NCBI GenBank assembly: GCA_021199395.1
Contig: JAJQIE010000280.1
Span: 1-8,081 of the forward strand
Direction: 5' to 3'
From: Lachnospiraceae bacterium
GTDB lineage: Bacteria > Bacillota > Clostridia > Lachnospirales > Lachnospiraceae
DNA: 8,081 nucleotides
Shown in pieces: positions 1-4,959 of this stretch (position 1 is the stretch's first letter; the number at the start of each line of letters is the position of its first letter). Position numbers and translations under genes: made by a program. The notes under the pieces were generated by a model. The model made no database searches, was not told the DNA's origin, and saw nothing but the letters and a program-made list of their open reading frames with translations.

Positions 1-266
1 ATCCTCGATCCCCGCAGCTGACGCCATTCGTTTTTGTTCAGCTTCAGCAGAGAACGGTCTTCAAACAGGATATCGCCCTCCGTGACCTGCCCGCCGCCCG
101 GAAGCAGTCCGAGCACCGCGCGGATTACCGTCGTCTTTCCGCTGCCGCGCTCTCCGACTACGCTGACCACTTCTCCTTCCTTCATTGTCAGATTGAAATG
201 CTCAATCGTCGGGACAGGATTTTTCCCATATCTGACCGATATATCCTGTATTTTCAATAAATCCAT
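1..266 (-). CDS. ABC transporter ATP-binding protein, DppD/OppD/NikD type (N-terminal part, cut by window edge)
   Basis: This is the first 88 codons of a cytoplasmic ATPase subunit that would power the permease pair encoded upstream. Translation from 266 starts MDLLKIQDISVRYG. It shows Walker A at residues 38-46 (GERGSGKTT, with Lys44 and Thr45 placed to bind nucleotide), followed by the LLPGGGQVTEGDILFEDRSLL block and a WRQLRG motif. In the Opp/Dpp/Nik ATPases, WRQLRG comes just before the Q-loop. The Q-loop, signature motif and Walker B lie outside the window. A GGAGG ribosome binding site at 276-280 (9-nt spacing) supports the start. The gene is last of the visible minus-strand operon, 121 bp after the binding-protein gene. 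One oddity is Arg40 in Walker A, where Ser or Asn is usual in this family; the catalytic Lys is intact. The family assignment is firm; the substrate is not readable from this fragment. Confidence 0.9.
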   Translation of the reverse strand, partial: MDLLKIQDISVRYGKNPVPTIEHFNLTMKEGEVVSVVGERGSGKTTVIRAVLGLLPGGGQVTEGDILFEDRSLLKLNKNEWRQLRGSR

Positions 267-348
267 ATTCCGAAGCCTCCTGCTCTTATTCCGATCCCGC
301 ACCCCATTATCGATTGCCCGCTGCAGGGGGCTTAAACCCGGATCAGAT

Positions 349-369
349 GGGGGAGCGTTTTACTCCCCC
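349..369 (-). other. Intercistronic hairpin between binding-protein and ATPase genes
   Basis: A perfect 7-bp inverted repeat (GGGGGAG at 349-355, CTCCCCC at 363-369, 7-nt loop) lies 19 bp past the binding-protein stop codon. It is the main structure in the 121-bp gap. Neither strand has a proper U-run after the stem, so it is not a convincing intrinsic terminator. Such stem-loops after binding-protein genes often stabilise that mRNA segment or attenuate downstream genes, which would give more binding protein than ATPase. That role is inferred. Confidence 0.5.
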
Positions 370-387
370 TTCCGAATTATCTCCTCA

Positions 388-2019
388 TTACTCTGCCGGT
401 TTGATGTCCGTGCTCAGCCAGTAATAGTCAAATGTCGCGATCTCCGCTCCCGTCACCTTGGAAGCATTGCTGATCATGGTCGAATTGTAATAGCCGTGAA
501 GCAGTACCGCACAGTCGTTTACAAGCACCTGCTCCATTTCAACTACCAGAGCGTTTCTTTCATCCGTATCTGTGGAAGCGATAAACTGCTCATACAGAGC
601 GTCAAACTCATCGCTGTCATAATTGCAGTAGTTGGTTCCATCCGGGTTCTCTGTGCTGTAGAAATTGGAGCCGTCCGTGCCGCCGTACCAGTTCAGCAGA
701 AACGCGGTCGGATCGCCCGTACCTACGGTCGTCCAGTTGGAATCGCACAGGTCATACTCCCCGGACTGCATCAGCATCCACTCGGTATCGCTGTCGGTGC
801 TGTTCACAGATACGCCAATGCCAAGATACTGTGACAGGGTAGACTGGATCGCAGCGGCAAAATCAGACAGGCAGCGGTTGTTGTAGGTAATGTAATTCAG
901 GTTGATATTCTCGCCGTCAAGCTCACGGACGCCGTCTCCATCGGTATCCACGATGCCCGCCTCATCCAGCAGTGCGACAGCGGCTTCCAAATCATACGCA
1001 TATGGGTTATCCAGATCCTCATCCTCGTAAATCAGAGAAGACGGAAGAATGCCTACACCCGCGGTGTACATGCCGCCCACGGTAATCTCGCACATCGTCG
1101 TGCTGTCAATTGCCATGCGGATTGCCTGACGGAGCGTATCATTCCCCAGAATGCCGTCCATATTGATATAGGCAAAACCGCTTCTAAGGCTGGAGGACTG
1201 AGACACATAGTAAGCGTCGCTGGCTTCAAGCGTTGCCAGGTCACTGGATGTGGTCACGTTCTCAGTCAGGTCAATCAGTCCGCTCATCAGAGACATTGCC
1301 TTCGTCGAATCATCCTCAATAAAGGTAACATTAACCGTCCCATAAGGAACCTCTTCCTTCCAGTAATACTCATTCGCTACCATAGTACCACTCTTTGTAG
1401 TCGCGTCAAAAGAAGAAAGCGCATACGGACCGGTCGCGATCACAGATGTAGCGTATCCGCCCTCGTGCTCCGCATCGGTCGTGTCGCCATACACATCAAT
1501 GATCGAATAGAACGGGAAGCACAGCGTCGCGGTCAGATCCGCAACCGCCGTATTTGTTACGATCGTCACCGTGTTCGCGTCTGTATCCGCTTCGATGCTC
1601 GCCATATCAATATAGCCGGCCGGCGTAGAGCTGTAATCATCACTGTTTGCACATACATAGAACAGACGATTCAGGGAATCCGCTACCGCCTGCGCGTCAC
1701 AGGCATCGCCGTTTGAAAACTGAACGCCTTCGCGGATGTGGAATGTCCATGTCATCTTATCGTCAGAAACCTCATAGGTATCGCACAGCAGCGGCTCCAC
1801 GCTCATATCATCATTGAATTTGAACAGGCACTCCGTGATACCCCAGCGGACGCCCTGCCATGCCGCGTTCTGATATGCGGCCGGGTCGAACGAGGTCGAG
1901 TACACATAGCATCCGAAATTCAGCGTATCATCAAACGCAGCCATTGAAGTGACCGGTGAAACACTCATCACCATTGCGGCAGCCAGCACGGCAGCCAGAG
2001 CCTTTTTCAGCTTTTTCAT
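388..2019 (-). CDS. ABC transporter substrate-binding protein, family 5 (peptide/nickel type, NikA-like motif)
   Basis: This 543-aa exported binding protein captures the ligand for the adjacent permeases. Residues 1-28 form a Sec signal peptide: Lys-rich start, Ala/Val-rich core, then a TSMAA region suited to signal peptidase I near residue 27 or 28. There is no lipobox cysteine, which is unusual for a Gram-positive binding protein. The SBP_bac_5 core includes the hallmark TWTFHIREGVQFSNG (about 90-104) followed by DAQAVADSLNR. The FSNG...DA.A pattern resembles E. coli NikA more than the FxDGxxxTAxDV of peptide binders (recalled comparison). It also has GPYALSSF, LRQAIRMAID and a DTDGDGVRE loop (358-366). 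The mature chain holds 11 cysteines, many for an exported protein. The ribosome binding site GGAGG (2028-2032, 8-nt spacing) directly abuts the stop codon of the preceding permease gene. The ligand is inferred to be Co/Ni, a metal chelate or a corrinoid, from motif and riboswitch; a peptide remains possible. Confidence 0.9.
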   Translation of the reverse strand: MKKLKKALAAVLAAAMVMSVSPVTSMAAFDDTLNFGCYVYSTSFDPAAYQNAAWQGVRWGITECLFKFNDDMSVEPLLCDTYEVSDDKMTWTFHIREGVQFSNGDACDAQAVADSLNRLFYVCANSDDYSSTPAGYIDMASIEADTDANTVTIVTNTAVADLTATLCFPFYSIIDVYGDTTDAEHEGGYATSVIATGPYALSSFDATTKSGTMVANEYYWKEEVPYGTVNVTFIEDDSTKAMSLMSGLIDLTENVTTSSDLATLEASDAYYVSQSSSLRSGFAYINMDGILGNDTLRQAIRMAIDSTTMCEITVGGMYTAGVGILPSSLIYEDEDLDNPYAYDLEAAVALLDEAGIVDTDGDGVRELDGENINLNYITYNNRCLSDFAAAIQSTLSQYLGIGVSVNSTDSDTEWMLMQSGEYDLCDSNWTTVGTGDPTAFLLNWYGGTDGSNFYSTENPDGTNYCNYDSDEFDALYEQFIASTDTDERNALVVEMEQVLVNDCAVLLHGYYNSTMISNASKVTGAEIATFDYYWLSTDIKPAE

Positions 2020-2033
2020 TTAAAATTCCTCCT

Positions 2034-2861
2034 CTATTCGTCTCTCGGATCAAGGACATCCCGCAGGCTGTCGCCCAAGAGGTTGAATATAACAACAGTT
2101 ACCAGAATCGCAAGACCGGGATACAGCATCATCCACGGCGCCGCCTGCATATAGCTTCGGCCTTCGCTCAGCATCAGGCCCCATTCGGCCTGCGGCGCCT
2201 GCGCCCCAAAGCCAAGGAAGGACAGACCCGCCAGCTCCAGCATCATGCTCCCGATGTCGGTAAACGCCGTTACCATCAGCGTTGGCATGACATTAGGAAA
2301 CAGGTAGGTGTAGAGAATATGGGGCGTGGTAGAACCAGTCACCCGCGCGGCCGCGATGTAATCGCAGTTTTTAATCTTCAGAACCAGGCTTCTGGCCAGG
2401 CGCGCGTATTTTGTCCAGCTCACCGCTGTAATCGCGATCACAGCGTTTGTAATGCTCGCGCCCAGGATACCGGCGATTGCAATTGCAAGCACCATGCCCG
2501 GAAAGGAGATCATCATATCCGCGATACGCATGATCACCGCGTCCACCCAGCCGCCAAAATACCCGGCAAGGATACCCAAAACAGAGCCTACCACAAAAAT
2601 GCAGGCGACAAGGATCAGCGCAGAGGACAGGGAAATCCGGCTCCCGTAAATCACTCTGGAAAAGAGATCTCTGCCCAGCTTATCCGTACCGAACCAGTGC
2701 GTACTGCTCGGCGCCTGCAGAGCGTCCGTCAGGATCGCCTCATAGGGATCATAGGGCGCGATGTAAGGCGCAAATATCGCAACCAGCGCAAGCGCGATTG
2801 CCAGCAGGGCAAACACTGTAAATGCCTTATGCTTTTTTAAAAATTCCAGATTCTTCCGCAT
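2034..2861 (-). CDS. ABC transporter permease, DppC/OppC/NikC type
   Basis: This is a 275-aa inner permease subunit. The N-terminus fits the OppC_N region: a short cytoplasmic helix, a first membrane helix at about 13-32 (FTVFALLAIALALVAIFAPY), then the family signature HWFGTDKLGRDLFSR (55-69). About five more hydrophobic segments follow. The EAA coupling loop that docks on the ATPase is at about 168-191 (YIAAARVTG...LFPN), with the conserved Gly. The C-terminus ends in the usual DSLRDVLDPR. The length is normal for the family. The gene starts 16 bp after the dppB-like gene, with AGAGAGGGG at 2869-2877 as ribosome binding site. It ends 14 bp before the binding-protein gene, its TAG stop being fused to that gene's ribosome binding site, so the genes are probably translationally coupled. 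Confidence 0.94.
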   Translation of the reverse strand: MRKNLEFLKKHKAFTVFALLAIALALVAIFAPYIAPYDPYEAILTDALQAPSSTHWFGTDKLGRDLFSRVIYGSRISLSSALILVACIFVVGSVLGILAGYFGGWVDAVIMRIADMMISFPGMVLAIAIAGILGASITNAVIAITAVSWTKYARLARSLVLKIKNCDYIAAARVTGSTTPHILYTYLFPNVMPTLMVTAFTDIGSMMLELAGLSFLGFGAQAPQAEWGLMLSEGRSYMQAAPWMMLYPGLAILVTVVIFNLLGDSLRDVLDPRDE

Positions 2862-2877
2862 ATCCTTACCCCTCTCT

Positions 2878-3879
2878 TCAGCTCTGCCCCGCGCCCACCG
2901 CGCCGGACGGAGCGTTGCGCTTCGAACCCCGGTTCAGTGAGGGAGTATTTTTTTTCATTCTCGGATCCACCAGATTATAGGAAAGATCAACCACCAGGTT
3001 CACTACCATATAAATCAGCGCAATCCAGAGCACATATCCCTGTATCAGCGGATAATCCATCGAGGAAATTGCGGATACCGCCAGGCTGCCAAGCCCCGGA
3101 TAGGAGAAAATCACTTCGACTACCGCGGTACCGCCCAGCAGAGAGCCGAGCGACAGGCCGAGCATTGTGATCAGCGGAAGCAGAGAATTCGGGAACACAT
3201 GCCGCCAGAGTATCCTGCTTTCCTTTATGCCCCGCGCCCTTGCGCCGCTCACGTAATCCTGATTCAGCTCCTCCAGAACGGCTGTACGCACCTGCCGGGC
3301 ATATTTCGCGGACATGGGAAACGCCAGGGTCAGAGCCGGCAGAATCATAGGTTTGATCCCGGTACCAATAGAAATAACCGGCAGCCATCCAAGCTTCATA
3401 CCTATGTAGTAGGCCAGCAGCAGGCCGACCCAGAAGTTCGGCATCGAAACGCCCAGGAACGTGTACCCCCGGATGATATAGTCTGCCACGCTTCCCCTGT
3501 AAACAGCCGAAATCATTCCAAGCGGAACCGCAATCACCAGCATCATCAAAAGAGACAGCAGAGCCAGCTTTAAGGTCGGCAGAAGTCTTGACGACAAAAG
3601 TGTCAATACCGGGGTCTTTAAAGAATAAGATGTACCGAAATCTCCATGCAGGCATCCGGTCAGCCAGTTCCAGTATTGTACCAGAAGCGGGTCATTTAAC
3701 CCCATCTCCTCCCTGGTAGCCTCCAGCACCGCCTCACTTGGGATCGTGCCATTGACCGCATACATAGACCGCACCGGATCGCCCGGAGCCAGATATGTCA
3801 GCGCAAATGTTAAAAAACTGATTCCCACAAGCACGATCACGATCTGCAGGAGCCTTCCGCCGAGCTGCTTTTTACTCAT
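2878..3879 (-). CDS. ABC transporter permease, DppB/OppB/NikB type
   Basis: This 333-aa permease is the first gene of the riboswitch-controlled operon. It has the family layout: an N-terminal helix (about 11-30), the LAPGDP motif (30-35), a PSEAVLEATREEMGLNDPLLVQYWNW block (47-72), HGDFGTSYS (78-86), then five hydrophobic segments. The EAA coupling loop is at about 209-233 (YVSGARARGIKES...HVFPNSLLP). The core ends with the usual LVDPR (303-307), followed by an extra basic, low-complexity tail of about 25 residues. The start was set at 3879 (MSKKQLGG) because GGAGG at 3888-3892 lies 8 nt upstream and the hydrophobic segment then begins where it should. An in-frame ATG at 3957 would add 26 atypical residues and has no good ribosome binding site. 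The 16-bp gap to the dppC-like gene supports one transcript. Substrate is discussed under the riboswitch and binding protein. Confidence 0.93.
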   Translation of the reverse strand: MSKKQLGGRLLQIVIVLVGISFLTFALTYLAPGDPVRSMYAVNGTIPSEAVLEATREEMGLNDPLLVQYWNWLTGCLHGDFGTSYSLKTPVLTLLSSRLLPTLKLALLSLLMMLVIAVPLGMISAVYRGSVADYIIRGYTFLGVSMPNFWVGLLLAYYIGMKLGWLPVISIGTGIKPMILPALTLAFPMSAKYARQVRTAVLEELNQDYVSGARARGIKESRILWRHVFPNSLLPLITMLGLSLGSLLGGTAVVEVIFSYPGLGSLAVSAISSMDYPLIQGYVLWIALIYMVVNLVVDLSYNLVDPRMKKNTPSLNRGSKRNAPSGAVGAGQS

Positions 3880-4029
3880 CGCTTTTTCCTCCAAATTCCC
3901 ATAAAAGAACTTAATTGAAAATCTGCTTTGCCCCACTCCATCATAAGAGAGACACACTGAATCACCAAAGTGTGCTTCCTAAAATATTATGAAAAGCACC
4001 GATGTGCAAGCGCGCATCCCCGCGGAGCG
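3880..4029 (-). other. 5' untranslated region between riboswitch terminator and first operon gene
   Basis: This stretch of about 150 nt, transcribed only when the terminator is read through, has no convincing gene. It contains the ribosome binding site of the first permease gene (3888-3892) and a small GC-rich hairpin (GATGTGC 4001-4007 with GCGCATC 4012-4018, one G-U pair, 4-nt loop). A weaker CACAC/GTGTG pairing lies at 3953-3957 and 3970-3974. Neither hairpin is followed by a U-run. The length of leader after the terminator is greater than transcription-terminating riboswitches usually need. Confidence 0.45.
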
Positions 4030-4067
4030 TTTTGTTTTACAGGAACGAAGTTTCCTGTAAAACAAAA
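4030..4067 (-). repeat. Perfect 16-bp inverted repeat overlapping the riboswitch terminator U-tract
   Basis: TTTTGTTTTACAGGAA (4030-4045) and TTCCTGTAAAACAAAA (4052-4067) are exact inverted repeats around a 6-nt loop. On the minus-strand transcript the 5' arm is the U-tract of the terminator at 4059-4090, so the two structures share bases. The A-rich 3' arm could also pair with the U-rich run at about 4099-4122 (TTTTGTTTT with AAAACAAAA). It has no U-run after the stem on either strand, so it is not itself a terminator. It may protect the 5' end of the read-through mRNA or take part in switching; both are inference. Confidence 0.7.
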
Positions 4068-4090
4068 AATGCACCCTGCTACGGGTACAT
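4059..4090 (-). terminator. Intrinsic terminator in the cobalamin riboswitch expression platform
   Basis: Read on the minus strand, ATGTACCC (4090-4083), a 6-nt loop GTAGCA and GGGTGCAT (4076-4069) form an 8-bp stem with one G-U pair. It is followed directly by TTTTTTGTTTT. This is a standard rho-independent terminator about 75 nt after the aptamer closing stem and about 180 nt before the first permease gene. It would stop transcription when cobalamin is bound. A candidate anti-terminator is TTACGG (minus strand, 4147-4142) pairing with CCGTAG (4084-4079) in the terminator 5' arm and loop; that pairing is short and only suggestive. Confidence 0.85.
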
Positions 4091-4164
4091 CTCAAGACAA
4101 ATTTTAAAAAACAAAATAAAACAAAAAGTCTTTCCTATCTACCGTAAGAACAAACCAATCCTCA

Positions 4165-4421
4165 GACGCAAGCAGGTCTCCTGACTTAAGATCAACGCCT
4201 CTCATCGCCTTCCCACGTCAAACCAAATCGGTTTATTTCGCAGTGACATATCAATGCACACGACCGCATACGGAATGGCTGCTTCGCAGCCTTACGGTCG
4301 GCGCAATAGGAATTGAATAATATCGTTTCCTATATATGAAAGACTCCCTATCACAGTGACGGGATCGTACCGGGTTCGCACCGGTTTCCCTTTTAATCCC
4401 CAATTAAGGGGAACTTGTATC
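4165..4421 (-). promoter_or_regulatory. Cobalamin (B12) riboswitch
   Basis: The minus strand carries the hallmark B12-aptamer elements in the right order. These are AAAAGGGAAACCGGTG followed by CGAACCCGG (4394-4371), CCCGTCACTGTGA (4363-4351) and the B12 box AGTCAGGAGACCTGC (4186-4172). The closing stem P1 pairs GATACAAG (4421-4414) with CTTGCGTC (4172-4165), with one mismatch and one wobble. Between the core blocks lies about 165 nt of peripheral structure with a clear GGCTGC/GCAGCC hairpin near 4278-4293. That long periphery fits the larger adenosylcobalamin-preferring aptamers rather than the compact ones; this subclass call is inference. Its only downstream genes are the ABC importer, so the importer should be made when B12 is scarce. 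The promoter lies just upstream (4456-4484) and the terminator just downstream (4059-4090), completing a standard off-switch. Confidence 0.96.
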
Positions 4422-4455
4422 CTCTATTCAATTTTAAAATATCTAAATTACACAT

Positions 4456-4484
4456 ATTTTAGCACCGTAATCCACACTTGTCTA
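4456..4484 (-). promoter_or_regulatory. Sigma70-type promoter for riboswitch and ABC importer operon
   Basis: On the minus strand, TAGACA (4484-4479) and TAAAAT (4461-4456) are separated by exactly 17 bp, each one base from consensus. The predicted start near 4449 lies about 30 nt before the riboswitch P1 stem, as expected for a leader beginning with the aptamer. No competing promoter was seen between it and the aptamer. Confidence 0.75.
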
Positions 4485-4497
4485 TTGTTTTTCCACA

Positions 4498-4530
4498 AAA
4501 ACTGTATTGTTTTTAAAAAAATACAGTTTT
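4498..4530. repeat. 33-bp near-perfect palindrome upstream of the importer promoter
   Basis: AAAACTGTATT (4498-4508) and AATACAGTTTT (4520-4530) are exact 11-base inverted repeats. The centre (G, then T5, then A5) also nearly continues the symmetry, with one mismatch (G4509 against A4519). It starts 14 bp upstream of the importer -35 box and lies outside both predicted transcripts. It could be an operator for a dimeric regulator. The arms are AT-rich and the spacing is too long for a LexA-like CTG-N10-CAG site. No binding protein can be named. Confidence 0.6.
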
Positions 4531-4586
4531 CGTCAAAATTCTGTAGCAAATATTTCTATAGATATATAATACTCAACAAAATGTTT

Positions 4587-4613
4587 CTGTGAAAGCCGAT
4601 GACTCTTTCACAG
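4587..4613. repeat. 9-bp inverted repeat in the divergent intergenic region
   Basis: CTGTGAAAG (4587-4595) and CTTTCACAG (4605-4613) are exact inverted repeats around a 9-nt centre. They lie between the two divergent promoters, in DNA neither predicted transcript covers. No U-run follows on either strand, so a terminator role is not supported; a protein-binding site is possible. Confidence 0.55.
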
Positions 4614-4622
4614 TAAATCCCC

Positions 4623-4642
4623 ATGCTCGCTGATGCGAGCAT
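4623..4642. repeat. 8-bp GC-rich inverted repeat in the divergent intergenic region
   Basis: ATGCTCGC (4623-4630) and GCGAGCAT (4635-4642) pair exactly around a TGAT loop. The repeat starts nine bases after the preceding one and ends 19 bases before the -35 box of the ATPase promoter. It is a local GC island in AT-rich DNA. No U-run follows on either strand. Its role is unknown. Confidence 0.55.
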
Positions 4643-4650
4643 CACTATAT

Positions 4651-4675
4651 GTAAAAGCTGATTGACAGATTTTAC
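4651..4675. promoter_or_regulatory. 25-bp dyad overlapping the -35 box of the ATPase promoter (candidate operator)
   Basis: GTAAAAGCTG (4651-4660) and CAGATTTTAC (4666-4675) are inverted repeats matching at 9 of 10 positions around a 5-bp centre. The -35 hexamer (4662-4667) lies inside the dyad. A repressor bound here would block RNA polymerase. MerR-type activators instead use a dyad in a 19-20 bp spacer, whereas this spacer is 17 bp, so a repressor such as an ArsR-, TetR- or Fur-family protein is more likely. This is inference; no regulator gene is in the window. Confidence 0.55.
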
Positions 4676-4690
4676 GCCTTTCATTATAAT
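4662..4690 (+). promoter_or_regulatory. Consensus sigma70-type promoter for the metal ATPase unit
   Basis: TTGACA (4662-4667) and TATAAT (4685-4690) both match consensus exactly, with the optimal 17-bp spacer. The predicted transcript start is near 4697, giving a 5' leader of about 263 nt before the ATPase start codon. A fully consensus promoter would be strong if unregulated, so the overlapping dyad and the structured leader are likely control points. Confidence 0.85.
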
Positions 4691-4696
4691 AGCAGC

Positions 4697-4959
4697 AGAA
4701 CGATCCTATTCTGTAACAATTCTGATATTTTAAAGTATCTAAGCGATCATCGCGCTCTGTGATGATTTATTTTCATATTTATCTGCCTGTCTTAGTTCGG
4801 ATGCGCTTTTGCGCTCCGGCGGGACGATTTTGTTACATTCACAGCTTCCGCTTTGAATGTAACAATTTTACAGCTTTCACAAAAGCCGCCAGCAGGATCT
4901 GGTTTCACAACCGGCGGTTTCTGTGGAGCCACAATTTTACATAGGGAGGAAACTTATCT
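4697..4959 (+). other. Long hairpin-rich 5' leader of the ATPase transcript (possible cis-regulatory RNA)
   Basis: The leader has no plausible gene but four consecutive hairpins. Hairpin 1 (4746-4766) has an ATCATC/GATGAT stem extended by wobble pairs. Hairpin 2 (4798-4818) pairs CGGA with TCCG and GCGC with GCGC around TTTT. Hairpin 3 (4830-4865) has 12 bp of TTGTTACATTCA with its complement, plus an inner AGC/GCT. Hairpin 4 (4878-4925) pairs CACAAAAGCCGCC with GGCGGTTTCTGTG: 13 positions, one mismatch and one wobble, with an inner GGTT/AACC. The 3' arm of hairpin 4 overlaps a small alternative hairpin TGTG-GAGC-CACA (4922-4933) just before the ribosome binding site GGGAGG (4944-4949). The 11-mer ACAATTTTACA occurs after hairpin 3 and again after the small hairpin (4862-4872, 4931-4941). 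It does not match the NiCo (czcD) or yybP-ykoY consensus as recalled. Confidence 0.6.

Noticed and set aside
34..834. Plus-strand open frame across the ATPase fragment and the end of the binding-protein gene
   Set aside because: It is a shadow of the two minus-strand genes, which carry clear family motifs; its translation shows none.
3880..3957. Extended start for the DppB-like permease at 3957, adding 26 residues
   Set aside because: The added residues do not resemble the family N-terminus. The ATG at 3879 has a GGAGG 8 nt upstream, while 3957 has no good ribosome binding site.
4565..4570. A second plus-strand promoter from the TATAAT at 4565-4570
   Set aside because: No acceptable -35 box at 16-18 bp spacing, and the sequence lies in general AT-rich DNA.
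4759..4944. Possible 61-residue protein in the ATPase leader
   Set aside because: No ribosome binding site, no recognisable motif, and it lies across the strong leader hairpins.
4697..4959. NiCo (czcD) riboswitch, given the metal-pump gene and fragments such as AGCAGG and CTGTGG
   Set aside because: The conserved four-way-junction blocks are not present in order; the matches are short and scattered.
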